Shown here piece after piece: positions 34,829-35,206 of a stretch of DNA of 35,206 nt. Location: contig CAUYUJ010000181.1 in NCBI GenBank assembly GCA_963575745.1, positions 104,001-139,206 of the forward strand, given 5' to 3'. The first letter of the stretch is position 1. Every line of letters starts with the position of its first letter. The notes beneath the pieces were generated by a model. It was not told where the DNA came from. It ran no database searches and saw nothing but the letters and a program-made list of their open reading frames with translations. The translations under genes and the position numbers were made by a program. The stretch is from Prorocentrum cordatum. Taxonomy: Eukaryota; Sar; Dinophyceae; Prorocentrales; Prorocentraceae.

Positions 34829-35206
34829 GATCGTACCTGATCTGATGAGCTGGCGGCGGAGTGTTTGTTGTTCTCTCTGTTGTCGTGATCATGCTTCTCC
34901 TCCATCTCCTCCTCCTCCTCCTCCCCCCTTTTCTTGCCTGCTCACATTCTCCTCTTCCTTCTCCTTTCTCGCCCGTCCGTTCGGAGGCAACTGTTTTATG
35001 GGCGAAGCTCAGATATGCGTTCTCATCACTGACAACACAAGCTTCAAATGTGACGCCAGAGGGAGCGATGCCTAAGTCTGCACATGAATCCACCGGGGCC
35101 CCTGAAAGTCCCCCAAGGCTTGCGAATTCCCCACTTCATCTATGCCTTTTTGCTCGCGTTCGTGCCCGCCAAACCCAAATTCTCCTAATGCGCAGTCAGG
35201 CTACTG

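Larger units (their letters stand above)
28091..35206. repeat. Large direct repeat, copy C
   Basis: This is the second copy of the segment at 1-7245, cut by the window end. Unlike copy A, its left neighbour is visible: exon block 4 of the split gene (28109-26841) starts inside the first bases of the repeat and runs out of it. The copy lacks the transposon found at 6736-6905 in copy A and so shows the empty insertion site. If the repeats form an array, the sequence left of position 1 should look like 26800-28090. Confidence 0.97.

Noticed and set aside
1-35206. Circular molecule with terminal redundancy
   Set aside because: The end repeats differ by about 1-2% substitutions, microsatellite changes and a transposon insertion with target duplication, which one molecule read twice would not show.

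Overview
The window looks like nuclear DNA of a dinoflagellate. It is GC-rich and full of GAG/CTC, CAT and CA microsatellites. Every plausible coding segment lies on the minus strand, in exon-like ORFs separated by low-complexity sequence. Degenerate copies of the dinoflagellate trans-spliced leader (SL) sit just upstream of two minus-strand ORFs. Assignment to dinoflagellates is inference from these traits; the genus is not determined, although the protein style resembles what I remember of large free-living dinoflagellate genomes such as Prorocentrum. No rRNA, tRNA, CRISPR array or bacterial-style operon was seen.

Layout. Positions 1-7245 (copy A) and 28091-35206 (copy C) are direct repeats about 98% identical by eye. 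Both copies run off the window edges, so the window may be a little more than one period of a head-to-tail array with a unit of about 28 kb. Read on the minus strand, the repeat carries a split multi-exon gene: exon block 1 at 34828-32788, block 2 at 31963-31436, block 3 at 30112-28508, then block 4 at 28109-26841 and perhaps 26863-26168, which lie just outside the repeat. The residues D, D and E in suitable contexts suggest a transposase-like RNase H fold, but this is inference. Each copy of block 1 has a different 1-bp homopolymer frameshift, and copy A carries a 170-bp transposon insertion near the 5' end.

Between the repeats, again reading the minus strand, lie: a short gene or exon set of unknown function (25919-24581); two orphan ORFs (22878-22210 and 21653-21411); a long coiled-coil/Pro-Glu-Ala-rich protein broken by a frameshift (20588-17030); a zinc-knuckle-type ORF (14331-13510); a cytosine-5 DNA methyltransferase-like ORF (12402-10723); and a small coiled-coil/RS-rich ORF (8543-7875). 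The last two are intronless and have SL relics upstream, the mark of mRNA reinserted into the genome.

Non-coding content is dominated by repeats. There are at least three inverted-repeat elements (6736-6905, 9155-9673, 20413-20613), large foldback palindromes (21218-21397, 26799-26963), a roughly 500-bp dispersed repeat in three copies, a 16-bp G-rich minisatellite in three places, and an AT-rich island (22930-23640) with a 12-bp tandem array. The most interesting reading is a tandemly repeated unit of about 28 kb that combines a transposase-like gene, a DNA methyltransferase and recycled cDNAs; whether it moves as one element cannot be decided from this window.
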